Assembly (NCBI GenBank): GCA_022695795.1
Contig: MU404195.1
Coordinates: forward strand, 1 to 64,000
Length of the DNA stretch: 64,000 nt
Source: Biscogniauxia marginata
Lineage: Eukaryota; Ascomycota; Sordariomycetes; Xylariales; Xylariaceae
Direction of reading: 5' to 3'
Part shown: one piece after another, positions 10,763 to 24,362 of the stretch
Position numbering within the stretch: the first letter of the stretch is position 1
How the letters are laid out: each line of letters opens with the position of its first letter
Translations under genes and position numbers: made by a program
The notes under the pieces: model-generated
Seen by the model: only the letters and a program-made list of their open reading frames with translations
Database searches by the model: none
What the model was told of the DNA's origin: nothing

Positions 10763-12672
10763 TCAAGCTACCTGCCTCTCCAAGCGTTGTGCTCTACCGT
10801 GTAGCCTAGATAGCCAAGTTGTTGACATATAGCGGCGGATACGTTTGCCCCAGAGCATGAAAACGATGAGAAAGAGATTGTTAGCCAGGAACACACCACC
10901 GAACCCACCGGCGATGACAACCGCATAGCCATTTTGCATGACCCAATCGAGGACCTTGTATCCCAACCCAAAGCTGACAGCCTGTTTTCCGACATTCATA
11001 GCTATGAGCATCTCGGACGTATTGCTATTATACGAGTCGACGGCGTACGCCAAAGTAAAGCAGTAGAAAAAGTATCCACCCCACGATGCCAGACCGGACC
11101 CGAAGAAGTAGCCTATCCAATGTAGGTTCAGCTGGGCGGTCAACCCAAAAATGACCAGGCCTACCGGTGCTATAATCATTGCAGGTAGCATAACGCCTAG
11201 TCGCATCTCCGCCTCACGTATCCCGTTGTTTCGTCGCGTAAGGTAAGCTGCGAGCCGATCGGACGTAGAGGTAAAAGGAACTGCGAGGACATATCCGGCG
11301 ACAGAGCCTACAGAGTTGATACCAGAGATGGACTAGAGTAAATGTAAGTTTACAATTATCAGATAATAGGGTTGGTGAGAATTACCTCCGGCCAATTGTA
11401 AGGGGGCGCCGTAATTTTGATCGGAAATACGAAATTGAATGCCAGACCACCTAAGCCGATGATGATGCCGAAGGAGGTAATAACCCATAGGACTTGAGGT
11501 ACCAAGAAGTAGGTAAATGACCGCCATATCAAGGTGAAGAAAGGCACTGTATGGTCGATGCGGCTCCAAGGCTGAAGCGTGTCAAGGAATGTTTTACGAG
11601 CCGGCATACCTCTGGCTTGCTGGACGGTGGTAGTAACGGGCGGCTTTAGTTTAGTGGCGTTTTCATCAGACCTCTCGGACGATGAATCCTGTGCCGCGTA
11701 GGGCTTGCGGTCGTAAGAAGATTCTTCAACGAACAGAAAAGCAAGTATGAGTAATACTCCCGCGAAGATCAGAATTACATAAAAGAATAGTCTCCAGGAG
11801 TACCGAGTAGGTAGCATATATGCGGCCGGCAGCGGAGAAAGCGCCCCCATACACATAGAGACTCCTGTACGTCAGTATACCATTCATAATAGGACAAGGT
11901 CTTCGCATACATACATGTGTAATAGCCGATGCGCTTGCCTCGCTCGTGCAAGAAAAAGATGTCGTTCACGAGCTGTACCGGCAAAGCCTCGCATACCCCA
12001 GCACCGAAACAGTGAATGATGCGTGCCGCCATCAAACCCCCAAAGCTATTTGCTCGGGAGCAGCCAGCAAGACCTGCAATGAACTAGGTAGTGCATTAGT
12101 CGATCTCGCCTGAAAGATGAAGTGAGATAGGTGACTTACAGCCAACATCGATCCAAGCATCACAGGTCTCCTCCCAATCTTCAAGTATAAAGGTACCAGG
12201 ATCAGGGAGCTGAAGCCGTACGCTAGGTTCGGGTAGGATATGAGGGCCGAGGCATCCGCTGGAGAGACATGGAATACCTCAGACCAAAGCGTGATATATG
12301 GGCCGACACCGACGAGTGCCGAGTTTCCAAGAAAGGAGTAGCAACAGACCACGACCAGAATCATAATCTTCTTAAACTTAGACCACTGTAGCAGCTTATT
12401 AGCCCCTTGTTTACATATTTCAAGTATCCTCAAAGCAATTATATCTGCTCACCTGCAAAGGGTCATTAGGGTCCTCTGCGGGCACAGGAAATAGAGCCTG
12501 CCCGTAACCAGTATCGTCTCCCTCTGCTCGAGACGTCAGATTTATCATGAATATATTGAGTCAGCAACACTGACCAGCAGCGCGGACGTTCACCGTCCCT
12601 GGAATCCCTTCTTCGTGTGCATGACTGTTTGTCCTTCTTAGAACCCTTTCCCTTGAGGTCTATTGGACGCAT
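10763..12672 (-). CDS. MFS transporter, six exons
   Basis: Exons join as ...DPNDPLQ|WSKFKKIM..., ...GSMLA|FIAGLAGC..., ...GYYT|FSMCMGAL... and ...YNWPE|SISGINS..., each at a GT-AG intron in phase. The ends are ERQVA-stop. It has about twelve membrane helices in two halves. The loop after helix 2 reads LKIGRRPV, the MFS signature, and FLHERGKRIGYYT lies before helix 5. A charged central loop (ERSDENATKLK region) separates the halves. This resembles fungal DHA1-like general substrate transporters found in metabolite clusters. The first exon is uncertain: the ATG at 12672 joins in phase with donor GTGAAC, whereas an upstream ATG at 12736 does not give a phase-correct join. Likely role: export of the cluster product or an intermediate at the plasma membrane (inference from position). 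Confidence 0.85.
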
Positions 12673-13639
12673 CTGATTACCTGTGGACTAAATGCACGTT
12701 CTGCTCTAGAGACTTCTCCGTTACCTCGCTCGCCATATTGTTGTATTTACTACTCGATTGCTTTCCTTGATTCAGCAAGGAACATGGCGGCGCATGAGAC
12801 ATGGACTCAGGGCCTATTTGAACCATGGTGTTCATGAATCAGTGGCGGTAGATCCCCCCCACTACTTCAGAGTGGCTATTGCTCCTCGGCAGATCTATAA
12901 GGACGGCCTAGACATGTCGACAAACTTGGAACAGTTCTTGAGCCATGCCCGTTATACCGAATCATACGTCAGAATGAATATACTCTATGCTGGTTCCCAC
13001 GGTGTATATCACCATGTGAGGAGATATTGGGTTACATTTACCCCGCGATTTCATATCCGGCTCTGGATGATTTGCACATGAAGTCTTCTCCAACCATGTG
13101 TATTCAGGATCTCGTTGATCCTGGGGTGACTTTGTTGGGGATATATTATCCGCCAATCATTCAGGACATCCTATGCAGTTAAACATTGTGGGAAAATCTG
13201 ATCAGTTTTGGGATTTGATACTCTGATTATTAGATGAGTATAAATTCTCTAGTAAGTCCCATTCCTACTTGGACTTTCCCGATAGTTGTGTTTACTAACT
13301 GAGTCGAATTGGGTCCTTATCCATAAAAACAAGGGTTTTAAGTCCTCGAGACCCTGTATATTTCTTTTTCATTTACAATGCTCAAAGTTATAATTCAATC
13401 GTAAAATAATTTGCAAAATATCGATATATTCAAACCATCATGTTTCATCATCATATCAAGCCAACGCTTCAATCGTCAATAAAAGCCCAAAGAAATCGAG
13501 TAATCAACTCGTCTACATATCATAGCGTTCCCACTGAGAAATCCTTACATCTAATCGTATTGGAAGAGAAAAACACGAAAGTAACGAATGAAACGAAAAT
13601 AAAAGGGTTATCCATCACTATTGCTTAAATGGCTACTGA
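12673..13639. other. intergenic region: transporter promoter and PKS 3' flank
   Basis: About 970 bases. The transporter promoter and the PKS terminator region are here. It is AT-rich from 13180 to 13620. No gene is supported, although an upstream ATG at 12736 might belong to the transporter leader. Confidence 0.55.
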
Positions 13640-16600
13640 TTAAGTTGATTTTTGCTTTCGGTATCGACTCTTCTTAGCCGCTTCCGCGCAGAGCTCTTTC
13701 AGTGAGATATTACTCAATAGCACGAAAACCTCAATTTTCGCGCCGACCTCTCTCTCGAACCAATTCTTTAGGTCAATCGCCGCAAGGGAGTCGATGCCGT
13801 AAGTATGGACCGGCTTGCCGGGATCGACGTCCGACTCGGCTAATCCCAGCACCTGCGCAATCTTACTGGAAAGCCACGTGGTGACGAGAGACGCCGCCTC
13901 GTCTTCGGATGATGCGTTCTTCAAAAGTTCAGCTCTGTTGACCGTGTCATTCGCATTGCTGGAGTCAGTCCTGGCTCCGTCGAGTCCCATCCGGAATAAG
14001 GGGCGGAACATCGGACGGCGGATCGAGTGGTGGAGATCGATGCCCTTCGCTATGACGGCGGAGGGAAGTTCTATACCAACTATGATTTGGGCCTCCTCAT
14101 GGGTTAATACTGGCAGATTTGGATCACAGTAGTAGTCCAACAGCGCGATGAGCTCTTCGTGGTGGATGTCCATAAGAAGACCGATGCGCCGCATCGATGC
14201 CAACAAGTATTCGCTCTCGGCAACCACGCCTTCAGTAACCATTACGCCTAGATCAAACGATACTGCTTTCTGTCCATGAGAAATTCGGTGATGAGCCAGG
14301 GCGTCCTTGAAAGTGTTCCCTGCTCCATAATTGGCCTGTCCACGGCTGCCAAAAATGCCATTCAGGGATGACAACAGGATAAAGAAGTCAAGGTTAAGGG
14401 GTAGTGCCGTGTGGAGGTTCCAGGAACCCGTGACTTTCGAACGCGTACTGACGACCCAATCCTCATATGACATGTTCTCGAAGAAGTTGTCCTGGTTAGT
14501 TATTAGCACACTCATTCTCTGAAATCTTGAGATGGGAAAATAATTACTCTCAATGCCAACGTCGCCTGAATACATCCTCGAATCGGCGGCATTGATTCCG
14601 TCAGGCTTTGGATCTCTCTTTTCAGGTTATCCAAGTTGCTGATATCAACTTTGGGAGTGACGACCTGGACACCTTGCATTTTAAGTTCGCTAACAAGGGC
14701 TTTGGCTGTATCGGTTTTTGCTCCAGATCGGGAGAGAAGAGCCAGATGCTTGGCACCACGGCTGGCCATCCAACGTGCGAAGCTTCGCCCGAGGCCTCCC
14801 AACCCGCCTGCAATGATATATGTAGCATCGGGAGGGAAACTGTACTTTGATTTGGTCCTGATGTTTGCCTACACATATAATAAGTATCGTAATCACTACA
14901 TCCATAGCATTCATGGACACGTACCACTATCGTAGACCCTGGATTCAGCTCGATGATGCGCTTGCCTATTAGCTGTGGATCTTGGAAATGACGAAAGGCT
15001 GCCTCGAGATCTGTAGCTTCAAAAACGTGAAGAGGCTGCGGTGGTTTAAGATGTTTCTCAAAACCCATTCGCATTGCTTGCTGAAAGGCTTTATGAGCCA
15101 TATATGGCCTCTTCTTCAATAGCTCTGCCATATTTACTGATGTTCGTGAAACATTTGTTGGAATACTACTGGGGAGCCTTGAGCTAACTGAGCTAACTGA
15201 GCTAACTGAGCTCGGTTTGAGATTAATATCGATAATACGACCACAGGGGGCTAAGCATCTGTATAGGTCTGATACGGCACCATCCGTGAGTGATCCGATA
15301 ATGACATCGACGCCTTGGCCTTGGGTTCTCCGATGGATGTTGTTTCTAATCGGATCATCGTCGTTATAGAATATCACTTCGGAGGGAACCCCAATTTCGT
15401 TCTTGAGAAATTCTCCCTTGGAGGCGGAGCTCGTCGTGACAAAGACTTCGGCGCCGAGCGATTTTGCCAGTTGTATTGCCAATTGGCTAAAACAACTAGT
15501 TCCTTGATAGACCAGGACACTTTCGCCTTCCTGTAGTTTAGCTACGTTCACGATGGTGTGGTATGCTAACCAGAGCGCATTTGGCATTGAGGCAGCTTCC
15601 CTAAAGCTCACAGTTGAAGGAATGGTGGCGACCGCGCTCGACTTGATGCGTATATGAGAATCAACGGAGGAGGGACTAATAAGGCATACTCTGTCCCCGG
15701 GTCGAAAGCCGGACTTTTCTCCTGCTTCTTGAATGACCCCAGCACCCTCTGTTCCAAGATCAAGCTCGTTAAGCTGTCCGGAAGCGATCAAGTAATCCTT
15801 AGAGGACAGACCAATCGCCCTCACCTCCACCACAACCTCGTCTTCCTCGAGGGGCACTTCGTCATTTATCTCATCACTCTCAGCCCACTCAATCGTGTTC
15901 AGGTTTCCAGGTGAACGTATACGAAGCGAAACCTGGGTTTCGGAATTGAGGTGACAGGTGCGTGACTGGCTGGGGGAATTTGACTGGACGACAGTCCTAT
16001 TCATGAATCCGTTCTCATAGATTCGACTCACATACAATGTGCCATCCTTAACGATATAATTGGTCTCGCAGTCATCGACTGTCGATTCCCAAACTCGCTT
16101 TGTCAACTCGAAGATAACCTTGGTGACCTGCTCCGCATTCCTCTGGGACCCATCTAGTGAGAGTGTCGCAAACTTGCGACCCGCATCTTCAGACATCAAT
16201 ACACGGCCCAAACCGTCTACTAGATGATGACGAGGATCTGTCTGATCTGACAGTGATCGAGTGACCCAGAGAATGCACTTCGATCTGACTAGCGTTGATT
16301 TCAAATTGGTATAGTCCACCTCAGAGATACCATCGAGAAATATGCCATCCAGCTCTAGAAGTAGTACGATGATGCTGGATTCAAGGATGTCTTCTCCAGC
16401 AATTTCCTTTAGTGAACATGTCCTGCACCGGATAGAGTTCAATGCAGCATGTGCTTCCAAGAGTCTTGAAGCTTCCATTTGAGACTGCACTCTATCGTCT
16501 ACGACGAAGACGATCTCTTTCGAGCTATCGATCTCCTGAGGGATCCTCTCAATGGCTGTAGAAATAATCATACTGCTGTAGAGGTTATGCGAGTCTTCAT

Positions 16601-19600
16601 TTCCCGGGACAGTTACCTCAGAGCCTGAGAATCCCGCCCTTCTAAGTCGTTCATCCCACTGATCGGAGTCTAAACATGGGCTATGCTTTGATCTCGGCTC
16701 GAAGTCTATTGGACTCCACCAGCTCTCAAGCAGACCAAAGGCAAACCCAACATTAACAGCATCTGGCCGGGTAGTCTCGAATATGAGTAACTTTCCATTG
16801 GGTTTTAGGAGCTTTCGTATATTCCGTAACGACTTGTCAATATCGTCGGTGGCATGAAGGACATGAGATGCAATCACGAGGTCGTAAGATTCCGCTTCGA
16901 ACGATTGAGCAAGCGGATCTTTCGATATGTCGCATTTCCGAAAGTCCATGAGGTCTGCATAGTCTTGGAACCTAGTCTTTGCCGTGTCGAGCGCCGTCGA
17001 TGATATATCAGTGTAATCGTATCGCGTCCACTTTTTCAGTCCGTCACTACCCATGGCTTCGAGGAGATGTGCCGATTGAGCTCCAGCTCCCGCACCAACT
17101 TCAAGGATTTTCATTGATGGGTTCTTGAAACAGAGAATATCGATATAAGCAGACGCATGGCGAGAGTGGTTCTCTTTCGCAAGCCATTCATAGTATTGTT
17201 CGATTAGACCATTGTTAGACATGAGGTCGAGAGGGTCAATCTCTCCGCGTAGAATGTCCACCAGATTTCGGCCAACTCGTATGGTCAGGAGCCCCTCAAC
17301 CCCTGAGTCTTCTACTTTACTGATCAGTCGTGTCCTTGATTTGAAGTCATTTAGAACTTCCTTGACTGCGGTATCGGTTATGGGAAGTTCTCCGTTATGA
17401 AGTCGCTGATGCTGACACTTCATCCAGGCTATGTAGGCTTCCATGTGAGGCTCAAGTAGCAGAGGTGGATTTTGTTGGAGGTACGAAATTGCTTCATCAA
17501 CGTAGCTCATAATGGCAACTACTAAGGCATGGTATGACTGCGCTGCGTTGTTTAAGTGGCTTGACATCTGAGTGCAATGTACTAACATCTGTTTGCTACT
17601 CATTGTGTCAATATCGGGCTTCCAAACAAGACGCGTACAAAGAGTGCTTGGTTGAGCTTCATTCATGTCTGGATCCCCAGAGCTGCTGATGGCAGTCGTC
17701 TCAAAACCTTCAAAGTAGACAAGAGGGTGGTCAGAGCCCTCTGAAGTAGCCACGATGTCAGCACGAGCACCACGGTAGCCACTCAGTCTGCATATCCCGG
17801 CCACGTGGATTCGTCCTTTTTGCAGTTCGGGAGCCCTGCAGTCTATCCAAACACTATCTGCACGTACTGGTACCATCGTTGGAATATCAGCGCGTTCATG
17901 AGCTAGTGCTGGTAGAATCAATTGGGCTAGGCCGTCAAGTGTGGATGGGTGGACGACATAAGTCGTAGAGAATTGATCACCGCCCTTCACTTTCCAAGAT
18001 TCAGTATTGACATACGCGGTCACTTTGCCCCCTGATCCCAGTCGAACGTGTTCGAGATTCTGAAAGGCTGGCCCATAGCGTAATGTAGACGCAGTTGGCG
18101 CAGTATAGGGGTTTTGCTCGCGTCCTTGGCAGGCCTGCAAGATATTCTTCACCCACTCACTTGTCAGGTTGCCACCCATGAATGGAACACTCTTAACTAT
18201 GCGATCTTTACCCTGCTGACTCACGACAGCTCTAATGAAGCCACTCGAACACTCCATGTATTTCCCGTTCTCAACTACGAAGAGTCGAAATTGAGCCCAA
18301 GAACCATCATCGACATTTTGAGACGCTGTGGACAGAGTTAACTGTGTCTCTACTATGTCCGTTCCTCGTGGAAAGTTTATTGGGTGTGAGAAAGCCGCGT
18401 TCTTTATCTGTATCCCGCGAAGATTTTCTGAAGCGCCGACAAGCTGTCGAAATCCATCCACAGCCATTACTAGCATCCCTGCGGCCGGGAATATTATTTC
18501 ACCACCTACAGTATGGTCTTCCAACCATGGAACTTCGGCGAGCCGCAGGTGATTGCGCCACTGCGCAATTTGAGGGTTCCAATCGAGACTGCGAGCCCCC
18601 AATAGATCATGCCGGGCGGACTCGCGGAATCGAAAATTTTTACTGAGACGACCTTCCATCCAGTGTGGTTGTGTGTGATTAAATGGGTATCTAGGCATGT
18701 TGGGGGGGGTAGGTCGCGCGGCATCACTCAGTCCATTTGCTCGTAGAGGGTCCACCGGAAATCCCGCACAATACATCGTTCCAACGCATTTCAGAAGCGA
18801 AATCAATGCGTCGTTGCTGCGGATGAGGGATGGCACGTAGTTCGGCTTCTGATTACCTGTAGATGCCTGTAAAATATCTCGAAGGGGGCCTTGCAGTGCA
18901 CTATGTGGACCGATTTCAAGCACATGAGTAACTCTGAAGTCATCGAATACCCTCTCATCAGACCTGTTCAGTTGTTCCTTGGAAGATCGGTCTAGTACTT
19001 TGGAGAACGCCCCGTGAAATTCTACAGTTGAGGTTAGGTTGCGTACCCAATATCCAGGAGTTCGGAGGATATCGGCTGAGACAATATCCTTTGTGACGGA
19101 GGAGACCATGGGGAGGTGTTCGCAGTCTTGCCCTTTCTCCAGTTTTCCGATTGCTGCGGAGTAGTCACTTGCAATCTGTTCCATAAAGCGGGAGTGGTAC
19201 GCGATTGGCACACGGAGCTTCCGAGCGAAGAAGGAATCTTCTTTGACCCATCTCTCGATTGTTGTGAGTTGTTCGGTATTCCCGGTCAATGTGACACTTT
19301 TAGGGCTATTCACGCAGCCAATTTCAATATTAAGCGTCCCTTCGAGCTTCTTGAGTCTATCAAGGTAGAGGATAGCGTCGTGCTTAGAGAGGCCAACCGC
19401 CATCATAGTAAGGTTGTCCACCTTATTTGAAAGACTTGAGGAGAGCTTCCCCCGGTAATAAGCTATCCTAATGGCTGAAGATCGTGATAATGCACCGGTG
19501 CTATATGCTGCAGCAATTTCACCTGATGAGTGGCCTAAGACGACGGAAGGCTCGATACCAAAGCTCTTCAAGAGATCAACAAGGGCTAATTGAAGACATG

Positions 19601-21947
19601 TGGTTGCTGGTTGGCTGTATTCTGGGGTGTCGATATTTAATTCTCGGTTCGTCCCGTCAATGATATCGAAGAGGGACCACTGCAGAAAAAGGAGTCAGTA
19701 ATTGCTATGTTCGGACTGTTTTTAACCCATGAAACATGTCTCGGGGGCAAAAGCTCATACAACAAGCCAGAATATGACATATTTTACTCATGAGACAGGC
19801 TGTAATGGGCAGTAAAGAACTCCAAAAATTAGCTTACTGGACAAGCACACTGTTTGAGGCAGTCCTCGGAGAGCTCTAGGCTTTTCTTGAATACTGGGAA
19901 AGCAACAAGTTGCCGGCCCATGCCAAGATACTGAGCCCCTTGCCCCGTGAACACGAACGCCGCCTGTGCATTGCTCACAGCCTTGATTGGTGTTGCCAGC
20001 ACATTGTTGTCAATGCTTTCCTTGTCATTTGGTTCACTGATAGTAAAGCCTCTCCAACCGAAATGACTTTTTCTTACTGCTAGAGTGTAGGCTAGGTTAT
20101 CAACCTCGTGTGCATGCTGGCTAATGTAATGGCGGTAGGCTTTAGACAAGCTCTGCGCACCGGCCTGCTCAATAGCTGACCAAACGAGCAGCTTAGGTGT
20201 TACGGAACCTGAAAGCTGTGTGTCCACCTCACTCAGCTTATCGGAATCATTGAGGATGGCTCTGCCGGGGTTCGGCAGCGTTATGTCATGATTGATTCCG
20301 TTTGTAACTACCTTTCCATTGCGCATTGTAGTCATATGTGTCCGATGGTAGCCGTGAAGACCGTGGAGTTTCAAGTAGTTATATGCATCATCGAGAATAA
20401 CAGTTGCATTTGTGCCGCCGAAGCCGAATGAATTTACCTGCAAATTTGAACTCAGTCTACTAACAAAATAAGGGGCAAGTTAGTACTTACGCATGCTCGA
20501 CGGATTCCGGTTGTCGGCCATGGTATCACTTCTCTAGGGAACTATGATCGTCAGTTTAAGAAAGTGCAGCTTGTAAATACCAACTTACATTCAAATGCAA
20601 CCCATTTGCATCTATTCGCCTGTTAAGAGTCTCTAAGCTTGCAATAGGGGGGATAACCCCCCTTTCGAGAATGAGTATCGTCTTGATAACTCCAGCTAGG
20701 CCACTACAACCTTCAAGGTGCCCTATATTAGCCTTTACTGATCCTATGTGAAGCGGATCCTCGCGGCTTCGATAGGATTTGAATACTCTCCCAATGGCAT
20801 TGGCTTCAGTGGGGTCTCCTATTGGCGTGCCTGTACCGTGAGCTTCGAAGTATCTCGTGGGTCCCATGTCGATGTTGGCTTGCTTGTAAGTCTGGTTGAT
20901 AAGATTACCCTGCGCTTCCGCACTTGGCTGTGTTATACCAGGTGTCCGTCCGTCCTGGTTTGAGCCGGTATTCCGGATGACAGCCCTGATCATGTCCCCG
21001 TCTCGTAAAGCATCGTCGAGACGTTTTATAACAATCACAGAAATCCCATCCCCACGACCGTATCCATTAGCGCGTTGGTCGAAACTCCAAGACCGACCAT
21101 CCGAAGATAAAAAGCCATAATCCGAAAGCATTTTCGTAAAATTAGGATGATAGACAAGATTAGTTCCGCCGACAAGAGCCTTTGAGATTTGTCAGTAGTC
21201 ACAAAACATAAAACATAACATATCACAAACCATGGATGATGTTCTAGCTCGCAGATCTTGGCAAGCGAGGTGGAGTGCAAGCAGACTACTCGAGCAGGCC
21301 GAATCAAGGTTCATCGACGTGCCCTTGAAATCGAAGAACCAACTCAGACGATTTGCCATTAGGCAGGGCACAATTCCCATAGCTGCGTGCCTCTTGTCGG
21401 CTTCATAGTCTTGCTGTATAATGCTGATCCAATCGTTGGTGAAGCATCCCGTGTACACGGAAGTATCAGAGCCAGCACACTTGGCTATTGGTATTCCCGC
21501 TAGCCAAATGTTATTTACGGCTATCAGTCTGCGAAATCCTGGAGTCTACTTACCGTCTTCTAAAGCATGGTAACCAGTCTCGAGAATCTTTCGATGCTGT
21601 GGGTCCATACATGACGCTTCCGCGGGCGAGATAGAGAAGAAAGGGGCATCAAAAGCTCTAAGGTCTCCTTTGAGGAAATGGCCACGGCGAAGGGGTATCT
21701 GACCGCGCATCAGAACTGAGAATTTAGATAGACCCACCCGATGAAGTTGTCAACGACCTACAGAACTCGTGCGATTCTTGTCTGGGTGATACAGGGCATC
21801 GATATTGACCCGATCCTTGGGAAACTCGGTGCATGCTGTCCTCCCATCACATATCATCTGCCAAAAGCCCTCCACTGAGTTTGCCTCTTGGGGAAACTCA
21901 AAGCTCAACCCAATTATGGCAATGGGCACGCCCCCATGGGACGTCAT
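13640..21947 (-). CDS. highly reducing type I polyketide synthase (KS-AT-DH-cMT-ER-KR-ACP), nine exons
   Basis: Nine exons (21947-21762, 21698-21554, 21499-21231, 21179-20589, 20541-20491, 20437-19838, 19679-14925, 14868-14548, 14491-13640) join in phase to 2589 residues. The start is the ATG at 21947; the longer frame begins with TTG. KS: active Cys at about 179 in LDSACSSSL, His in [15 protein letters not shown] and in NIGHLEG. AT: Ser about 665 in [13 protein letters not shown]: His about 1003 in [10 protein letters not shown], Asp about 1196 in HPSTLDG. C-methyltransferase: SAM loop [10 protein letters not shown] near 1473. ER: about 1875-2190, with LGTEGAGV intact but the nucleotide loop reading YQGTSCFSQ, so activity is doubtful. 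KR: GGLGGLG, then [22 protein letters not shown]: Ser about 2541 in GIDSL. There is no thioesterase or other release domain. The enzyme should build a linear reduced or partly unsaturated chain from malonyl-CoA in the cytosol. Confidence 0.96.
15179..15210. repeat. in-frame short tandem repeat within the PKS enoylreductase
   Basis: Three and a bit copies of a nine-base unit (gagctaact) lie in the coding sequence and add a serine-valine-serine run ([11 protein letters not shown]) between the Rossmann half of the ER and the following helix. The nine-base period keeps the frame. Confidence 0.85.
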
Positions 21948-23115
21948 TATTCCTTTGATGCTCAAAGCTAGAAATGAAATATATATATAGAAGAATTATG
22001 ACGGAAATCAGGAGGCGAGGCAAGGATCAATAAGTTTATGTCTAGCCGCGCACCTGCGTACAGCTTTGTAAATACGCCGTGACGCTAGGAGTAGGAATAG
22101 AACTGTTGAGTTAACATTGTTGAACTCTCAGTTGGATAACCGTCTAATTCACATAGACTAGTCGCCAACTATGATGATAGTGTGTCTTGATCGGAGGTAT
22201 TCAGATCACAGCTTGCCGGCTGTTCAAGGATGATATGGCTAGTATAAGTTCTGAAGTCGGACCCGAAAAGTGCCTAGGACTACGTCCGTATAAACCCCAC
22301 TAGCCTACATGTAGATTGCATTGGCGATGAGACGTTGGTGTTGTGATGTAACTCGAGGGATTATGTATGCTGTGCCGCGAAGGGGCGTCTTTGTCATAGT
22401 CGATCCTCTGGGATATGTTTGTGACTAGCTCAAATAGGCTGAAATGAAGCAATGAGTGGGAAGATAAGCGACGCTATCGACTGCTTAAGAATGTACCGTG
22501 CATAGCTGATCCAATAGCAAGCATACTACGCTGCAAGTCATGAAATAAACGTCTCTGCAAGTTCTGGTTAGAATCCTCAATGATGCTTAGAGATTTGTGA
22601 TGAAATGGAAGCGACGCGAGACCTAAATCTACCCTTAGTCAATACTTAAATATCAAATTGTGTAATGAGTATACTCCTCTCATGTCAGCCTATAGAAACC
22701 GTTTGAAATATATGGGAAGAATAGGGGTGGGACAGTTTGGGGTCCGTCCGTTGCACTCCTATTCGTTGGCCAGCCGCCTTCTTACATGGCTAGTTGAAGT
22801 ATTTATAGTCACACCAGGGGTCCCGCTGAAGATCATGGCTATATACCGTGGGTACCGTAGCGACAAACCATTTCCAAGTATAGCAGGTTGTGTCTAATGC
22901 TGACTTCGGACACTCATGCCACGCTGCGAGACCCAGTATATCCGTGGCCGGCCTCTATTAATCGGCACGTCATCAATCCCGCTGTAGGAATGAAAGAACT
23001 TTTATTATGAAAGCACACACACACCTGTGCTTCCTTTTCTTCTTAATAGCTTCCCGTACACACCGAGTCCGCAAGCCGTCGTAATCATTGTCGGGCTCGA
23101 ACGCACTCTTCCAAC
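21948..23115. promoter_or_regulatory. divergent promoter region between PKS and rhodopsin-domain gene
   Basis: About 1.17 kb between two divergently read genes (PKS on minus, membrane protein on plus). It contains no credible gene. The short plus frame at 22658-22897 lacks features. Joint control of both genes from this interval is plausible; I cannot name operator sites. Confidence 0.5.
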
Positions 23116-24362
23116 ATGCCTGCGGCCAGCCCACCAGCACCGGAGCTACATCCGGATGAGGTCAGCGACAGTTCGGTCACCTTCCTCGGAATTGTAGCCA
23201 TGATGGTTTTCCTATCGACGGTATCGGTCGTTCTCCGCTTCGTTTCTCGAAAACTAGCCTTGCGCTTTTGGTGGGACGATTGGATAATACTGGCTGCCTT
23301 GGTATTCTCCTGGGGGGCAGCTGTGTGCTGCGTGCTCATTGCGACTGTCGGTGCTGCGGGCTATCACATAACGACCTATCCCCTGTGGCAGGTACAGGTA
23401 TTCCTCGAGGTAAGTCTCTTATCCCTATACACATTTGACCATTTCTTTTTGAAGATAGCCGGTAGCTAACACCAAGTCCCTTTCTTAAGATTGACCTCGG
23501 CCTCAACATTTTGTATAACGCCAGCGTCACGTCTTCGAAAATCTCGATTCTGTTATTCTACCGTAGGATGTTCCCGATACAGTCTCGTCTTTTTTTCTGG
23601 ATGCGTGTTATGGGCGGTATCGTCATCGCTTACTTTCTGGCTGCTGTCCTCGGCCTCATATTTTCTTACAACCCGATCGAAGCCCAGTGGAAGTTTTGGC
23701 TGCCTCATACAAGCATCAACATCGTCGCGTTCTGGCTTACTATGGGTGTCTTAAATGCCTTAATTGACGTAGCCATTTTGACGATTCCCCAGTCCAGAGT
23801 ATGGAAGCTCCAAATGGATACCAAGCGCAAAATTTTAGTCTCTTTAGTCTTTATGGTCGGAACCTTGTAAGTGCACCACTATGTCCAGCCTTGATGAGAC
23901 TAACCCGCTGTTCAGTGTCTGTGTCACGAGTATTGTGCGAATTGTATTTTTATACAATATTGATTTGAACGATGTTACTTGTAGGCCCTGCTCTCTGTCT
24001 CAACCAAGTGTCAAACGACGAACATTCACTCATTGTCTTTAGGGAGTCTCACGCCGTCGGGGATCTGGACGATAATCGAAATGAATTCGTCTATTATCTG
24101 TGCCTGCCTCCCCGTTCTACCAAGTCTGTTTAAGCACAGACGAATAGAATCTAGTAGAAGGACTATGAGCCCAGAGTCTAGGATCAGTCACACTCGATCC
24201 CTTTTAAAACCTAGAGGCAATGGTTCCTCAGAACTTGAATTACGGCCAGAGCTAGGACACCTAGGACACCATACTAGTATAGAGGCTATGTACGATCATG
24301 GAGGACAAGAAGTAGATGGTTTTGGTCCAGTTCGCGTCCGAAAGGACTTCATGGTTGTTTAG
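23116..24362 (+). CDS. integral membrane protein, fungal rhodopsin domain (PTH11-like), four exons
   Basis: Exons 23116-23409, 23490-23866, 23916-23980 and 24043-24362 join at GT-AG sites in phase to 351 residues. Seven membrane segments are visible. The first loop has the family motif FWWDDWIIL, the third helix region has TSSKISILLFYRRMF, and the last helix has PSGIWTIIEMNSSIICACLPVLPSLF. These mark the fungal rhodopsin-like domain found in PTH11-type receptors and in many proteins of metabolite clusters. There is no N-terminal CFEM cysteine domain. The C-terminal tail of about 80 residues is polar and probably cytosolic. Its role in a biosynthetic locus is unknown; sensing or a membrane-bound step are both possible. 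It diverges from the PKS across about 1.2 kb. Confidence 0.88.

Noticed and set aside
12673..12736. Upstream ATG of the MFS transporter
   Set aside because: A donor follows it, but no acceptor gives the right phase with the next exon; kept only as a possible leader.
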